The notes: generated by a model not told the origin, from the sequence alone. A stretch of 41,428 nt of DNA from Anthoceros angustus (GCA_010909165.1 VJWM01000356.1:1-41428); one strand, 5' to 3'. Numbered from the stretch's first letter, positions 9,426-19,348 are shown. Program-made: numbers and translations.

Positions 9426-10340
9426 ATGGCGACCTCGGAAGACGGCATAGTGCTCGTGGAACTCTTTGGAGGCATCGCACGCTTGGAAGTGCTAAAGTGT
9501 GGCATCAAAGTGCGAAGATACGTGCATTGTGACCCGGATCCAAAAGCAAGGATTGTGTCAGCGTAAGAGACTTGATGGGGAGTACCCCAACCGACGTGGA
9601 GTCGTGAAGGGTTACGGTACCGCCGATGGATGTTCGCATGATAGGGTTGTCCCATTTGAGTTGTCTTGGGCAACCGTGGACCTTGTCATCGCAGTTGGGA
9701 GTGTCAAGGACTATCCTCTGCAGTAAGGGTCAAGGTCTCAAGGATCCACGAACAGCATTGTTCTATGACTGATGAGGATCTTGCGCTTGATCCAAGGGCA
9801 AGAAAGGCCTTGTGGATACATGTTGGAGAATGTGCCAAGATGCATGAGCGTGAAGAAGCAAGTTCGGGAGGACTTTGCCACGATCCGAGGAGTGTTGGGT
9901 CGGAGCTTCTATTGGATGCGCTCAATTTGGTTCGAGGGCTCATAGGTTGAGGTCCATGTGGACTAACCTTGCTCCCTTGGAACATTTGAAGTGTGCGAGG
10001 TCGCTACCTAATCATGTTGTCAAGGATGTGCTAGCATCGGAAGGCATGCCCAACAAGTCATCAAGACCGACAAGCCGCCGCACTTCCGTGAACACGCTGG
10101 ACACCCCATGGCGGCTTGGCCAACCTTTGTGTCTAAGTCCAAGTCTTACGCCAGGAACCATGGGGGGTGTGACATGGCGAGGCCTTGGGAGAGCCAACAA
10201 CCACAGAGAGGAGTTGGCCATGGATTTGATGCCGAGCCACGAAGACACCGGAGTGACCGAAGGAACGTGTCGATTGCTTGGGCAAGCATTTGACGTGAAC
10301 ATGATGACTGGTTGTTTAGCTGAGTCGCTTACCAACTTCA
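9426..10340 (+). pseudogene. Cytosine-5 DNA methyltransferase domain inside gypsy pol
   Basis: C5-MTase motifs appear in canonical order over about 282 codons. Motif I is LVELFGGIARLEVL (ELFGG at 9459-9473), followed by GIKVRRYVHCDPDPKA. Motif IV has DLVIA (9679-9693) and CQGLSSA with the catalytic Cys at 9702-9704, then GQGLKDPRTALFYD (9728-9769). Motif VI is YMLENVP (ENV at 9826-9834). Motif VIII is QFGSRAHRLR (9923-9952). Motif X is LGQAFDVNMM (10277-10306). Motifs VIII and X share one 161-aa frame (9875-10360); the others need at least three frame changes, and a stop follows motif I at about 9564. The canonical order excludes the permuted DRM class. Motif I resembles DNMT3, but CQ in motif IV is more DNMT1- or Dcm-like, so the subfamily is open. 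The residue before the catalytic Cys is Glu, not Pro. The domain lies between protease and RT, in the sense of the element. Its ancestor would methylate cytosines in DNA; this copy is dead. Confidence 0.87.
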
Positions 10341-10479
10341 AACCAAGAAGGCGGGGTTGAAGCGCGGGTTCGGTGGGTGAAGGACATTCGCACTCGCATC
10401 TCAGGAGAAGGCGAGTTTGGAGGGCAAGGAGAGCGAGCACGTGAGGAAGCGTGCAAGCCATCCGAGCCACAACCACATG

Positions 10480-11345
10480 AGTGGTTAACAGCGTCGAGTT
10501 GAAGAGCAACAGCGCCGCCTAAAGGAGTTGTTGGAGGCATCGCGACATGTGTTTGCTTTCACGCTTGCGGAGATGGGGAAGTACACCAAAGGGAAGTTCC
10601 ACATAGAATCGACCACGGATGAACCGTGTTCGCAGAGGCAGGCTCGAAGGTGAGTGGGATTTGGTTGAGAATCGATGCCAAGAGCTTCTCTAGGGCTGAT
10701 TCGACGATCTAACTCGCGCAGACGCATGCGACGTGCTTCCGAAAAGAAGGATGAGAATGGATTGTGGACGGAGAGGAGAATGTGTGGTGACTATCGTTGA
10801 ACGAGCGAATCCCACATGACCACTATCCCATGCCAATGGCCCAAGAGATCTTCGACACCATTGGGTCTGCCAAGTTCTTCTCAACATTGGACTTGAGGCT
10901 AGGGTTTCACTAAGTAGAGATCGCCGAAGAAGACCAGAAGAAAACAGCGTTCTGGGGCAGAGATTGCCTGTACGAGTGGAACTACATGCCATTTGGGTTG
11001 AAGACATCGCCACCGCAGTTCCAAAGGTACATGGACAATGAGCTCAAGGAATTGCCTTTCGCCAAGTGCTACATTGATGAGGTCATCATCTTCAGCAATA
11101 CCTTTGAGGAGCATCTACAACATCTTCGAGCGCCTTTGCTAGGCCGCCAGTGGGTTGAAGGCCCATCCAGGAAGTGTCGATTTGGAGAGGATAAGGTGTT
11201 GTACTTGGGTCATTGGATCACGCTGACGGATCTCGCCGCATGCCACCAAGGTGGAGGCAATCGCGCATTCCTGTGCCAAACGACATCTCAAGTTGAGGGC
11301 ATTCTTGGGTTGGTTACTACAGGAAGTTCATTCCATGGATGAGTG
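10480..11345 (+). pseudogene. Gypsy reverse transcriptase
   Basis: The pre-RT segment RLKELLEASRHVFAF and EMGKYTKGKFHIE (about 10518-10600) leads to the RT fingers and palm: HDHYPMPMAQEIFDTIGSA, FFSTLDLRLGFH, AFWGRDCLYEWNYMPFGLK, then PPQFQRYMDNELKELPF. The catalytic box reads YIDEVIIFS (11070-11096): the second Asp is Glu (GAG at 11079-11081), while the minus-strand copy at 2986-2997 has YIDD. The thumb follows (KVLYLGHWITL, near 11200). This enzyme copies element RNA into DNA. The frame is broken near 10650-10790, at about 10910 and at about 11280, so it is inactive. Confidence 0.92.
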
Positions 11346-11890
11346 GATTGCCATTGAATGACTTGTTGAAGAAGTTGGTGACTTGGCGTTGGACTCAAGA
11401 GGAGGAGTCACTTTCATGGAGTTGAAGGGTAGACTCATGAGCTCGCCAATTCTTGGTCATCCAAACTTGAAGCCGTCGATTTTAATCGATTGGAGCAAGC
11501 ACGATAGGCGCCTTGGCGAGATCAATGACAAGGAAGAGGAACATGTCATTGCCTATGCCGGAGCAACAACCAGCGGAGTCCAACTACTCGCCTATGAAGG
11601 AGAATGTCTTGCGAAGGTGGGGCTTCGGACACTTTCGTCCGTACTTGTTTGGACATCAATTTCGACTAATCACCGACCATCAACCCTTGCACTGGTTGAT
11701 GACGAACGCCAAGCTTATAGGAAAGCTGGCGAGGTGGGCTCTCATTCTCCAGGAGTATGACTTTGTCATCGAACACCGGCGTAGAGTTCACTCTAATGCC
11801 GATGGGTTGTCAAGGAATCCTCTACCTGAACGAAGACACTACAGGGGCCAAGATTCGGATGACGAGCAACCGGCCGGGGGGAGAGTAGTA
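11346..11890 (+). pseudogene. Gypsy RNase H domain
   Basis: After a short connection (LNDLLKKLVTWRWTQEE), the RNase H strand ILIDWSKH begins near 11480. It is followed by EEEHVIAYA and, in the overlapping frame 11513-12106, NYSPMKENVLRRWGFGHFRP, FRLITDHQPLHWLMTNAKL and the end of the domain, VHSNADGLSRNPLP. Tether/RNase H residues of the Ty3/gypsy type (Asp, Glu, TDH, ADGLSR) are recognisable. One frameshift near 11560 splits it. The domain degrades the RNA of the RNA-DNA hybrid. Confidence 0.88.
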
Positions 11891-13135
11891 GAGATACCAT
11901 GTTGGCCATGTTGCATGAGGATGTCAAGACCCACTCATCGCTTTGTATGCAGAGTCCGGGACATCCGGGCGGATGCAATAGCGGTGACCTTCCTAAGGTC
12001 GGGAATTGCCACAAGGGCTTTCATCTCGAGCGGGCCAAGCTACGCGAGAAGGTGGCTCGATTATTGGAAGGAGGACATAATGTATGTCCGTGATTCTGGG
12101 AGATAGAATTGTACCCAAGCCGAGGACGGGTGAGACTCATCACCCGTGCATGAAGGCTTAGGGCATTTTGGTGCTAAGCGCACCTACAGATGCTGCCCAC
12201 ACTTTGGGCAAGGATGTATGGAGATGTGGAAAGGGTCGCAGAATGTCGAGTGCGATCGAGTGAAGGCAAGGTTCACGCCAATGATGTTGTGCTTCACCGC
12301 CGATCCGAGGACTCTTCTGTGGAGTGTGGATCTCATGCCGATACATGCCGAGACGCATCGGAAACAAGCATGTCATGCTAATGGTGGAGCATTTCAAGTG
12401 GTGCGAGGTTGCCATCTTACCCAAGCGTGACTCGGCCACAGAAGGCGTTCTGGCTTCCGTTCTAGTCGAGCGCATGTGCGAGGTTCTCACCGACGGCAAA
12501 GAATTCGTGGGAATTTCAAGACTTGCTTGGGAGCTTGATTGATCATCGACGACGAGAGATCATCCTCAAGCCGATGGACTTGCCGAACGCCAGCACCTTC
12601 AAGCGGCCTTGCAAATATTGTCTCACAAATGACCAAGACATGGGATGAAGGGATGCCATACCTAGTGCTAGGCAGGGTGAGCAATCACAGCCTTGAGCAA
12701 TTTTTCACCATACTACTTGTTGTATGGGCGACAACCATTTTGCCAAACGTGAGGCAAGCAAGGCACGTGGATTGGCGCAATGCGGATGATTGCCTACGAG
12801 ACCGGAAAGGCGGGCGAGCTTTTCAACGCGGATCATGCCCATGGCAATGGAGAACCTTGCCATAGCGCAACAGGGATCAATCAGCGCTATGCTTACACGA
12901 GGAGGGACATGGAAACCCAAGGTGCAAGTTCGAAGTTGGAGATTATGTCTACCGCACGGAAGCCGTGCAACACCTTGGAGGTATCCACCAGAGAGTCATC
13001 TGGTCGTGCGAGTAGGCAAAGATGGAGTGCTTGAGCTCAAGGATCCGATGGTCAAGATGGAAGGATCACCTCAAGAATCGCACATGCATGCCACTTACCC
13101 AATTTGGACCCTCAACTACGGCCTATAATGTGCCC
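11891..13135 (+). pseudogene. Gypsy integrase
   Basis: The N-terminal H2C2 zinc finger is seen at about 12146-12275 (LHEGLGHFGAKRTY, then VECDRVKA). The catalytic core has Asp at 12329-12331 (WSVDL), Asp at 12492-12494 (LTDG.KEF) and Glu at 12585-12587 (ADGLAERL). The second spacing is only about 31 residues instead of 35, owing to local deletions. The C-terminal GPY-like part follows (SPYYLLYGRQPF remnants near 12700; VVRVGKDGVLEL at about 12990-13030). All three catalytic residues survive but lie in different frames. There is no chromodomain. Instead, a PHD finger begins about 10-15 residues after the terminal integrase segment. Confidence 0.88.
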
Positions 13136-13139
13136 ACCC

Positions 13140-13290
13140 AAAGACTTGGAGTGTCGGGACGTCATGATGATGATGTAATGCTTCTTTGTGATCGGTGCAA
13201 TAGGGGATACCACATGTTTTGTGTTCAACCACCTCTTGACGACATTCCCGAGGAAGATTGGTTTTGTGCACAATGCACTACAGGTGCGAC
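13140..13290 (+). pseudogene. PHD finger following integrase
   Basis: The frame that runs 13022-13489 contains LLCDRCNRGYHMFC (from 13181) and, 14 residues later, CAQC. This gives CX2C-X4-H-X2-C-X14-CX2C, the second half of a C4HC3 PHD finger, with the typical DDDVMLLCD acidic entry and DIPEEDWFC exit. The first CX2C pair is partly present as ECR at about 13150 and is damaged by a small deletion. PHD fingers commonly read histone H3 tails (H3K4 methyl state). This position, right after integrase, is where chromoviruses have a chromodomain that directs integration, so a targeting role is inferred. A tail of the same domain is present at 495-545 in the other copy. Confidence 0.85.
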
Positions 13291-13438
13291 GTATGTAGTC
13301 CTACTAATGATAATGTTTGACTTGGAGTCTCACATTATCGGGGGGATTGGTTTGCACCTATATGCGCGTATTAGATTTGTTTGCTTGGTTGTTGGTCGAG
13401 GAAGTGCTTATATGAATTCAAGTGCTTACCTCGCGACA
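13291..13438 (+). mobile_element. 3' non-coding part, polypurine tract and 92-bp module
   Basis: After the PHD stop comes GTCTCACATTATCGGGGGGATTG, with the purine run at 13340-13346. It is the classic primer for plus-strand synthesis and is conserved at 599-609. A 92-bp module (TGGTTTGCACC at 13348, to CGCGACA at 13438) follows and is repeated at 13941-14026. If the purine tract abuts the LTR, the LTR starts at 13348; if the LTR is TGTCAT...ATGACA, this module is an extra copy of its end. Confidence 0.65.
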
Positions 13439-14026
13439 TGTACCGCCATGCCGTGTGATACTAATCTCGCACTTGGGTTTAGTGTTTGATTAGCATTAAT
13501 TAATCTAATTACTTATCTTTAAGTAAGTAATTAGTGTTAATTAATCTAAAGTGCTTATGTTAATTAAGCTTGATTAGTGTTAATTAATCTAATGTGCTTA
13601 TGTTAATTAAGCATTGATTAGTGTTAATTAAACATGGTTAGCAATAGCTAAGTGGATAAGCTCAAGTAATATGCTTTGGCATATTCCTTGCATATTATAG
13701 TGTATTCTTAGGATATTTCGCATATGATGCCAATAGGATATCTTAGAATATGATGCTGTGGTCTAGTATATAGACCCTTCCATTGAGGACAAGTTCGATC
13801 ATAGCTTGTCCTCTAGATGCAATGCAAGAGCGTGAGGAGGCCAAAGCCATGACTCAGAGCGATGTGTGAGGAATTTGCGTTGTTCTCGTGAGTGGGAGAG
13901 TGTGTTTGTGCTAGAGGTGCATGTGCTACTCTGTTGTTATTGGTTTGCACCTATATACTGCGATTAGATTTGTTTGCTTGGTTGTTGGTGGGAAGTGCTT
14001 ATATGAATTCAAGTGCCTCGTATGAC
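13439..14026 (+). mobile_element. Gypsy 3' LTR plus terminal module
   Basis: The LTR body 13439-13940 matches 5731-6207, with three AT-rich units and one unit of about 70 bp. It ends TGTTGTTAT. Directly after it (13941) TGGTTTGCACCTATAT begins a second copy of the 92-bp module, which ends CGTATGACA at about 14026. The left end of the whole element reads TGTCAT (5731) and the right end ATGACA, perfect inverted 6-mers. This suggests that the element occupies 5731-14026. No exact target-site duplication is visible: the left flank is gagct and the right flank agttc. Confidence 0.7.
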
Positions 14027-15138
14027 AAGTTCCCGTGAACGAGGTCTCACGAGTCCAAGAGTTGCGTGGAGACAATGGCACCCCGAGAAATTCAAGGCGT
14101 GAGACAAGAAGAGAGACGGTTAGCCGAGTCAAGAGAGAGGCGGCCAAACCAAGAAGGGCGAGCAACAACCATTGCGAGCCAAGGCAACCACCGGGTGGGA
14201 ATACCACCTGGCTAAACCGCCACGTCATGAAGGAGGGGTGGAAGCCACCGGGAGCTGCAGATGGGAGTTAGAACCCCTCGAACTGCCCAGGATTGTCCAC
14301 GGGAGGAGAGGGTAGGACCTCAGATCGGCGACAGATTGCACTGGATGAGGATGCCTCATGTCTCAAGCCGTCATGGTGAGCGTGCTCACTCTAAATGTGT
14401 ATGTGGTTGTTGGGACAGAGGGGCAGAAACTCACCGCCGCACATCTTGACTGCTACGGCGCTACTGGTTCCTTCGAATAGGAGCCTTGCGCTACCCCTGT
14501 GGTGCCGGAGGAGATGAGCAGGCGCGAGGCCGAGCATGGAGGGAGGAGCACGGTGCCCTGTGAGGAGCGGTGAGACAAAGCATAGAGACCATATGCTGAC
14601 GCCCACGAGAAGGCGCGAGGAAACGCAGTGCGTGAGAGCGGGCGGAGGTTTCGGGAGAGAATCGCTGGATCAAAGGCGTGGGAGAGCGAGGGGACCCCTA
14701 TGGGTCAGAGGGGCCAAAGGCAAAGAACGCAGGCGCAGAAGATTTTAGGGAGAGCGACATCGTAGGTCCGAGTTTCCTCTGCCAGGGGATAGGATGTTTC
14801 GAGTTTGCTGAGTCAGAGTTGTCGGATTGGTAGGAGCGCCGTAGAGGGCTACAATTTTTAGACATTGAGGAAGCGGGTACATACTTAGATGAGAGACCCA
14901 TTGTGTCTCTTACTGCATAATTGTGTGAACTTCCGTCCCGTCTGCGTGAGGTTGATTAGAGACGTCTGAGCATCAAATCCGATGCACTATCTTCGCACAA
15001 GAAGACCTGAAGATCCCCTCGACGGGCCGAGCGGATCTTTCCCACGCCTCTTGAACGGTCGACGCCCGGCCAGGCCGGAAAGGGGAGGAATCTAAGGTTG
15101 GGGTGTGATCACGACAAGTGAATCGCCCACCGAGCAGT
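14027..15138. other. Flanking sequence; possible continuation of interrupted coiled-coil gene
   Basis: The first 240 bases (14035-14271) hold a charged plus-strand frame (VSRVQELRGDN, then ETRRETVSRVKREAAKP). It could be the continuation of the coiled coil broken at 5730, because the frames are compatible across the element. From 14272 to 15138 I see no recognisable gene, RNA gene or repeat; overlapping short frames occur on both strands without domain signal. Confidence 0.35.
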
Positions 15139-15537
15139 CGCCTTTTTCCGCCCCTCCTCCCTGCCGCCGCACGAACGTGTTCAATTCTATAAGTGGTGAG
15201 GTCTGTGGCCTGTGTGAGGTCCTGTTGGCCCCGAGAGGAGCGAGAGGGAGTATTCATGTGGTAGAGTGGGGGTTTTTGGAAAAGAAAGGAAGGAGAAGTG
15301 CCACTCAGAGGGGGTATGCGGTACATTTTGAGGAAACAGGAATGTTAGAAAGGGAGAAGGAGTGAGGAGATCGAGGGTGATGCCGGAGTGAGGCCCCGTG
15401 GTGCTATGTTCATGGTGCCTAATTGAATGATCCGAAAGGCTCAGGAGTGAATTAGAGAGGTGCGATCTTTGTGTGCGAGACCAAAACCCTCAGAGGCCAC
15501 ACGCCAAATGTGGAATGTTAGAAAGGGAGAAGGAGGT
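15139..15537 (+). repeat. Dispersed repeat R, left copy
   Basis: It shares long stretches with 20493-20905: GAACGTGTTCAATTCTATAA, GTGGTGAGGTCTGTG, GGGAGTATTCATGTG, GAATGTTAGAAAGGGAGAAG and CAGAGGCCAC. The two copies are in the same orientation and flank the copia element. Short frames in it have no recognisable domain. Confidence 0.75.
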
Positions 15538-15609
15538 GATGATGATATTTAACTGACACCTAACTTAGAATGTATTAGTTCAAGTACATTGGGCTTTAAT
15601 ACCCTTACA
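15538..15609 (-). mobile_element. Copia-1 3' LTR, truncated to 72 bp
   Basis: On the minus strand it reads TGTAAGGGTATTAAAGCCC at the start and is preceded by the purine tract AAGTGGGAGGT (15610-15622). It matches the first 72 bp of the 5' LTR (20416-20487) and then stops at repeat R. The remaining part of this LTR is missing. Confidence 0.8.
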
Positions 15610-15622
15610 ACCTCCCACTTAA

Positions 15623-16360
15623 AGGCCAATTTACCTCAGAGAATGGACTATCTCATGCCCATCGTTGTCCGAGCTTGCAAATTGCTCCGTAGAGAGTCCC
15701 TTGGTAAGAATATCTCAGGGTTCTGCCGGTGTGAACCTTGACAAGTTGTACCCTCTTGTCGTCCAACACCTCTCGAATGAAGTGATACACATCCACATGT
15801 TTAGTCTTCGCATGAAACATGGATTCTTTGCCAATTGATAGCACTGCTATCACAATGCAACACCGGCAGCTCAACCTTGATCCCCAAGTCTCCCACTAAA
15901 CGAGCAAGCCATATGGCTTCCTTGCAAGCCTCGCTGTCGCAACATACTCCTGGTAGATAGCGTAATGCACGATCGCAAACGAGATCGCCATGAGATCGCC
16001 TCCAAAGGCACGTGAAGACATAACTCGATGTGGACCTTCTTTGTCCATATCCTCGTGATAATCAAAGATCGTGTACCCAACCACACATGCATCTTCACTA
16101 CCAAAACATATGCACAAAGCTTTTGTACCATTCATACCTCATAACTCCTTTTATCGCCTCCCAATGCTTCTTGCCGTGGTTTGACATAAACTAACCACTC
16201 CCACCGCAAAGGCAATGTCGGACGTAGCAATCATTGCATACATCAAACTCCCTACTGATGAGTATGGGACCTTCTCCATTTCAGCTTTGTCCTCCTCGTA
16301 GCTTGGGCAATCCGCGCTTGAAAGTTTCACATATGGAGGCAATGGAGTACCCAATGGCTT
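15623..16360 (-). pseudogene. Copia-1 RNase H
   Basis: Minus-strand pieces read SMFHAKTKHVDVYHFIREVL and DDKRVQLVKVHTG (15653-15874), the conserved end of copia RNase H. Upstream are DYHEDMDKEGPHRVMSSRAF (15896-16135) and DKAEMEKVPYSSVGSLMYAM (16151-16354), the start of the domain after RT. Frames change at least three times. The domain is normally needed for removal of the RNA template. Confidence 0.88.
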
Positions 16361-17110
16361 CCCTTCTCCATGTTGAAACGTTGAAGCACTAATGTATTCC
16401 GTCGAGACAAATAAAGGACGCTATGTCTGCTCCACGAATACGCATGCCAAGTATATGGCTCGCCTCCCAAGTCTCGCTATTTCAAAGTGAGCATTCAACT
16501 TTGACTTCAACAAATCTCATCAAGATGCTCCAAAGAATTAGCATATCATCCACATAGAGGATCAAAATGAGCAAGCTTTGATCCTTAGCTTGCTTCAGAT
16601 AGAGGCAATGATCCTCATCCACGCTTGTAGCCTTGAGAAAGCATAAATGAGTGGAACTTGTGATACCACTGGTGCCCGTTTCAAACCATAAAGGCTCTTC
16701 CTCAACCTCGCACACCGATGCTCTTTGCCCTTCTCAACAAAACCTTCCGTTGCCGCATGTAGACGCCTCTTGAAGGTCACCATGCAAGAATGCCGCCTTG
16801 ACATCCATCCGCATAAGTTCCATATCATTCTGCAACCAAAGCAAGAACACATCGCAAAGTTGTCATTTTGACTACCGGTGAGAAAATCTCATCAAAGTCA
16901 ATGCCGTTGTTGCTTGAAACCCTTAGCAACCAATCGGCCTTGTACTTTGGTTTGCCATCAAGTATGACCTTCATCTTGTACACCCATTTGCACCAGAGTG
17001 CCTTCTTATCCTTAGGCAACGAACCAACTCCCAAGTTTGGTTCTTATGCACAATTCATTTCGATCGCATGGCCTTCTCCCACTTGTCTTTGTTACTCGTT
17101 GACATGAGCC
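16361..17110 (-). pseudogene. Copia-1 reverse transcriptase
   Basis: Minus-strand motifs in order are ALWCKWVYKMKVILDGKPKY, GIDFDEIFSPVVKMTTLRCV (16825-17034), EGFVEKGKEHRCARLRKSLY with YGLKRAPV (16595-16852), and the active site LILYVDDMLIL with YVDD at 16545-16556. These are diagnostic of Ty1/copia RT. The catalytic Asp pair is intact but the frame is broken several times. Confidence 0.92.
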
Positions 17111-18530
17111 TCTTTGTAAGAAGAGGGTTCCCACAACTGTCGATAACATAATCCAGATGGATCATACCGCCGAGGTCGTGTAATCCGCCTCGACCTACGG
17201 CTGTGCACCTCTATAGGAGCTTGTTCGACTCTTGGTTCATCTATCGGAGGAATGTGCTCCATTACACTTCAACCCCGCCATGATGATCATGTCCATCTTC
17301 TTGAAGATCACCCTTCGCACCTCCACAGCTTGGAGTAGGCTTCCTGCATCTTGTTCTCATTGAAGAACACGTTAGTAAACAACCTTTCTAGCCTCGGATC
17401 CCACAAACGGTATCCCATCTCACCAGAATCACCATAGCCAAGAAAAATACATTTCTTGGACTTAGGTGCCAACTTGTCCCGAAACTCTTTTGGAACATGG
17501 CGATGCCTCACCAAACACTCGCAGATGCTTGTAGGATGGTTTCTTTCCGCACCATAGCTCCTCCGAACCCGCCATCAATTTATTAGGAGATCTAATAAGA
17601 TGAACCGCAGAGACACCGCTCGCCCAAAACCCATTAGGCAATCCGTAGTTTGACAACAAACCACGATCCTCTCCGAATGGTTCTGTTTCATCCGCCACCA
17701 CACCATTTTGTGGAGGAGATACGCAAATTCTCTTTTGATTCCTTGGAATCACAGAATGACCGAAAGCTTAAACATACGCCACCATTATCCGTCCTTAGAC
17801 ACTTCAATCGGTGATCGATTCTCTACAAGGGTGACAAATTTCAAACACCGTAACTTCATCCTTTTTCCTCAAAGGATAAACCCACACCTTGCGTGAGAAA
17901 TCATCTATGAAAGTGACAAAATAGAGGCACCTAATGATGCAGAGGCATAGGTCCACATACATCGTGAACCAACTCAAGAGGTTTACTTCTACTTTACCTC
18001 GTGTTCGATGTGATGATTTTGTCTGCTTCCCATATAAAGTGCTCACACATCGAGAGATCGAGAAGTTAGGATATAACCGTAACGAGATAAAACCTTCATT
18101 CCCTTCTCGAGACATATGTCCTAACCGCAATGCCACAAGGAAACATTTGGCTGCTCACACGATCACATGATCTTTGATGTTTACAAGTGAGTACAAAGTG
18201 CCACACTTCGATCCACGAGCTAACACAAGAGAACCTTTGGAGATCTTCCAAGAGTGATCCCCAAACCAGAAGTGGTAACCAAAGATCATCCAACCGCCTC
18301 GCGCTAATCATGCTCTTGTCAACTTCGAACATGCCTAACGCCCTTCAAAGATGAATGAAGATCCGTTGTCAAACTTGAGTTGCACATCACCACGCGATCC
18401 GCATGCATAGTTATTTCCAAGCCTAACGCATCCTTTCCTTGTAGCATCATACGTAAAAACCACTCTATGAGTAACATGGAAAGATGCACCGAGTCAATTA
18501 TCCAATTGCGTAATAAATGACTATCCACGG
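17111..18530 (-). pseudogene. Copia-1 protease/integrase region
   Basis: At 17804-18136 the minus strand reads LRLGHMSREG, CVSTLYGKQTKSSH and YFVTFIDDFSRKVWVYPLRK. These are the GAG-pre-integrase zinc finger and the first part of the integrase core. Downstream (17308-17752) are VHLIRSPNKLMAGSEELWCG, KKPSYKHLRVFGEAS, RDKLAPKSKKCIFLGYGDSG and GYRLWDP, the conserved C-terminal integrase block. The protease area (18180-18530) is strongly decayed. The order is as in all Ty1/copia elements, with integrase ahead of RT. Confidence 0.9.
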
Positions 18531-19348
18531 CCGTTAATTAGCAAGATTCAAGTAAGAAGAGATAAGGACATCTCCGTCCTCAATGTAGTTTAACTCTTCC
18601 AACTCGATGCATTTAAGTCGCCTTCTTGTCGTCCCGCTTCTTCTCTTTCCTTGGTCCTTTTGAACTTCTCGCACTCTCTTTGAAGTGACCCTTTTGTGAC
18701 AATAGTGACACTCCACATTCTTGTTACGACTACGATTTACGAGAGAAGCTTCGTCCGCTGTTTCCCCTTCGCAGGGACCTCCCTCTCACTATGAGGGCAC
18801 CGGAACCTTTGGAAGGTTCCATGTTTTTCCTGCTCACCTCCTCGCTACCTTCTACATTTACAATGGTAAGACCACTAAAGTGCAATTACTCGAGTCGCAA
18901 AGGTATCCCAACTCTCGTAATGTGACCAAAACATAGCTCTCACAACTGGGAACGTGATACCTTGAGATGAGAGTCTGAAAATGGTATTGAAATCATTCGA
19001 TGATCGGACATCCTCGTCCCTTCCTTCATCTTCAAGTCCACCACCGTTTCAACCAATACACCGAGAAGCCGCACTTTGCTTCTCATACAGTCCTTCGCCA
19101 TCCCGTAACTCGTGGTCTTATCTTTCACATTGAAGTACACTGCTTTTGACAATGTTAGCATGATAGTAGATCTAGCAAGCTCATCCAGTCCCGCCACTCA
19201 TCCCGTCATACTATCCGGTTTGACGCCTAACAACTTTATGGGCTTGATCCGCTCGCACTAGAACATTATACACTTGTTCTTTCCGTAACGGGAAGTTAGT
19301 ACCATCTAACTTCTCGATATTGAACATGACGCTCGATGAAGACATCAT
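18531..19348 (-). pseudogene. gag: Copia-1 gag
   Basis: Starting at the minus-strand ATG at 19348, the sequence reads MMSSSSVMFNIEKLDGTNFP, the typical beginning of copia Gag. The frame is then broken. A middle piece (18940-19197) carries helical Gag sequence (LARSTIMLTLSKAVYF). A zinc-knuckle remnant lies at about 18679-18721 (ECHYCHK), with its His region disturbed by a single-base frameshift. Lys/Arg-rich sequence follows. Confidence 0.85.

Noticed and set aside
9426-10340. DRM-type methyltransferase
   Set aside because: DRM enzymes have a permuted motif order. Here motif I precedes IV, VI, VIII and X, so the canonical class applies.
10012-10509. 165-aa minus-strand ORF
   Set aside because: It is antisense to the methyltransferase C-terminal part, whose motifs VIII and X are clearly on the plus strand.
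14536-15365. Several 70-117 aa ORFs
   Set aside because: They overlap on both strands. Part falls in repeat R, whose second copy does not conserve the frames.
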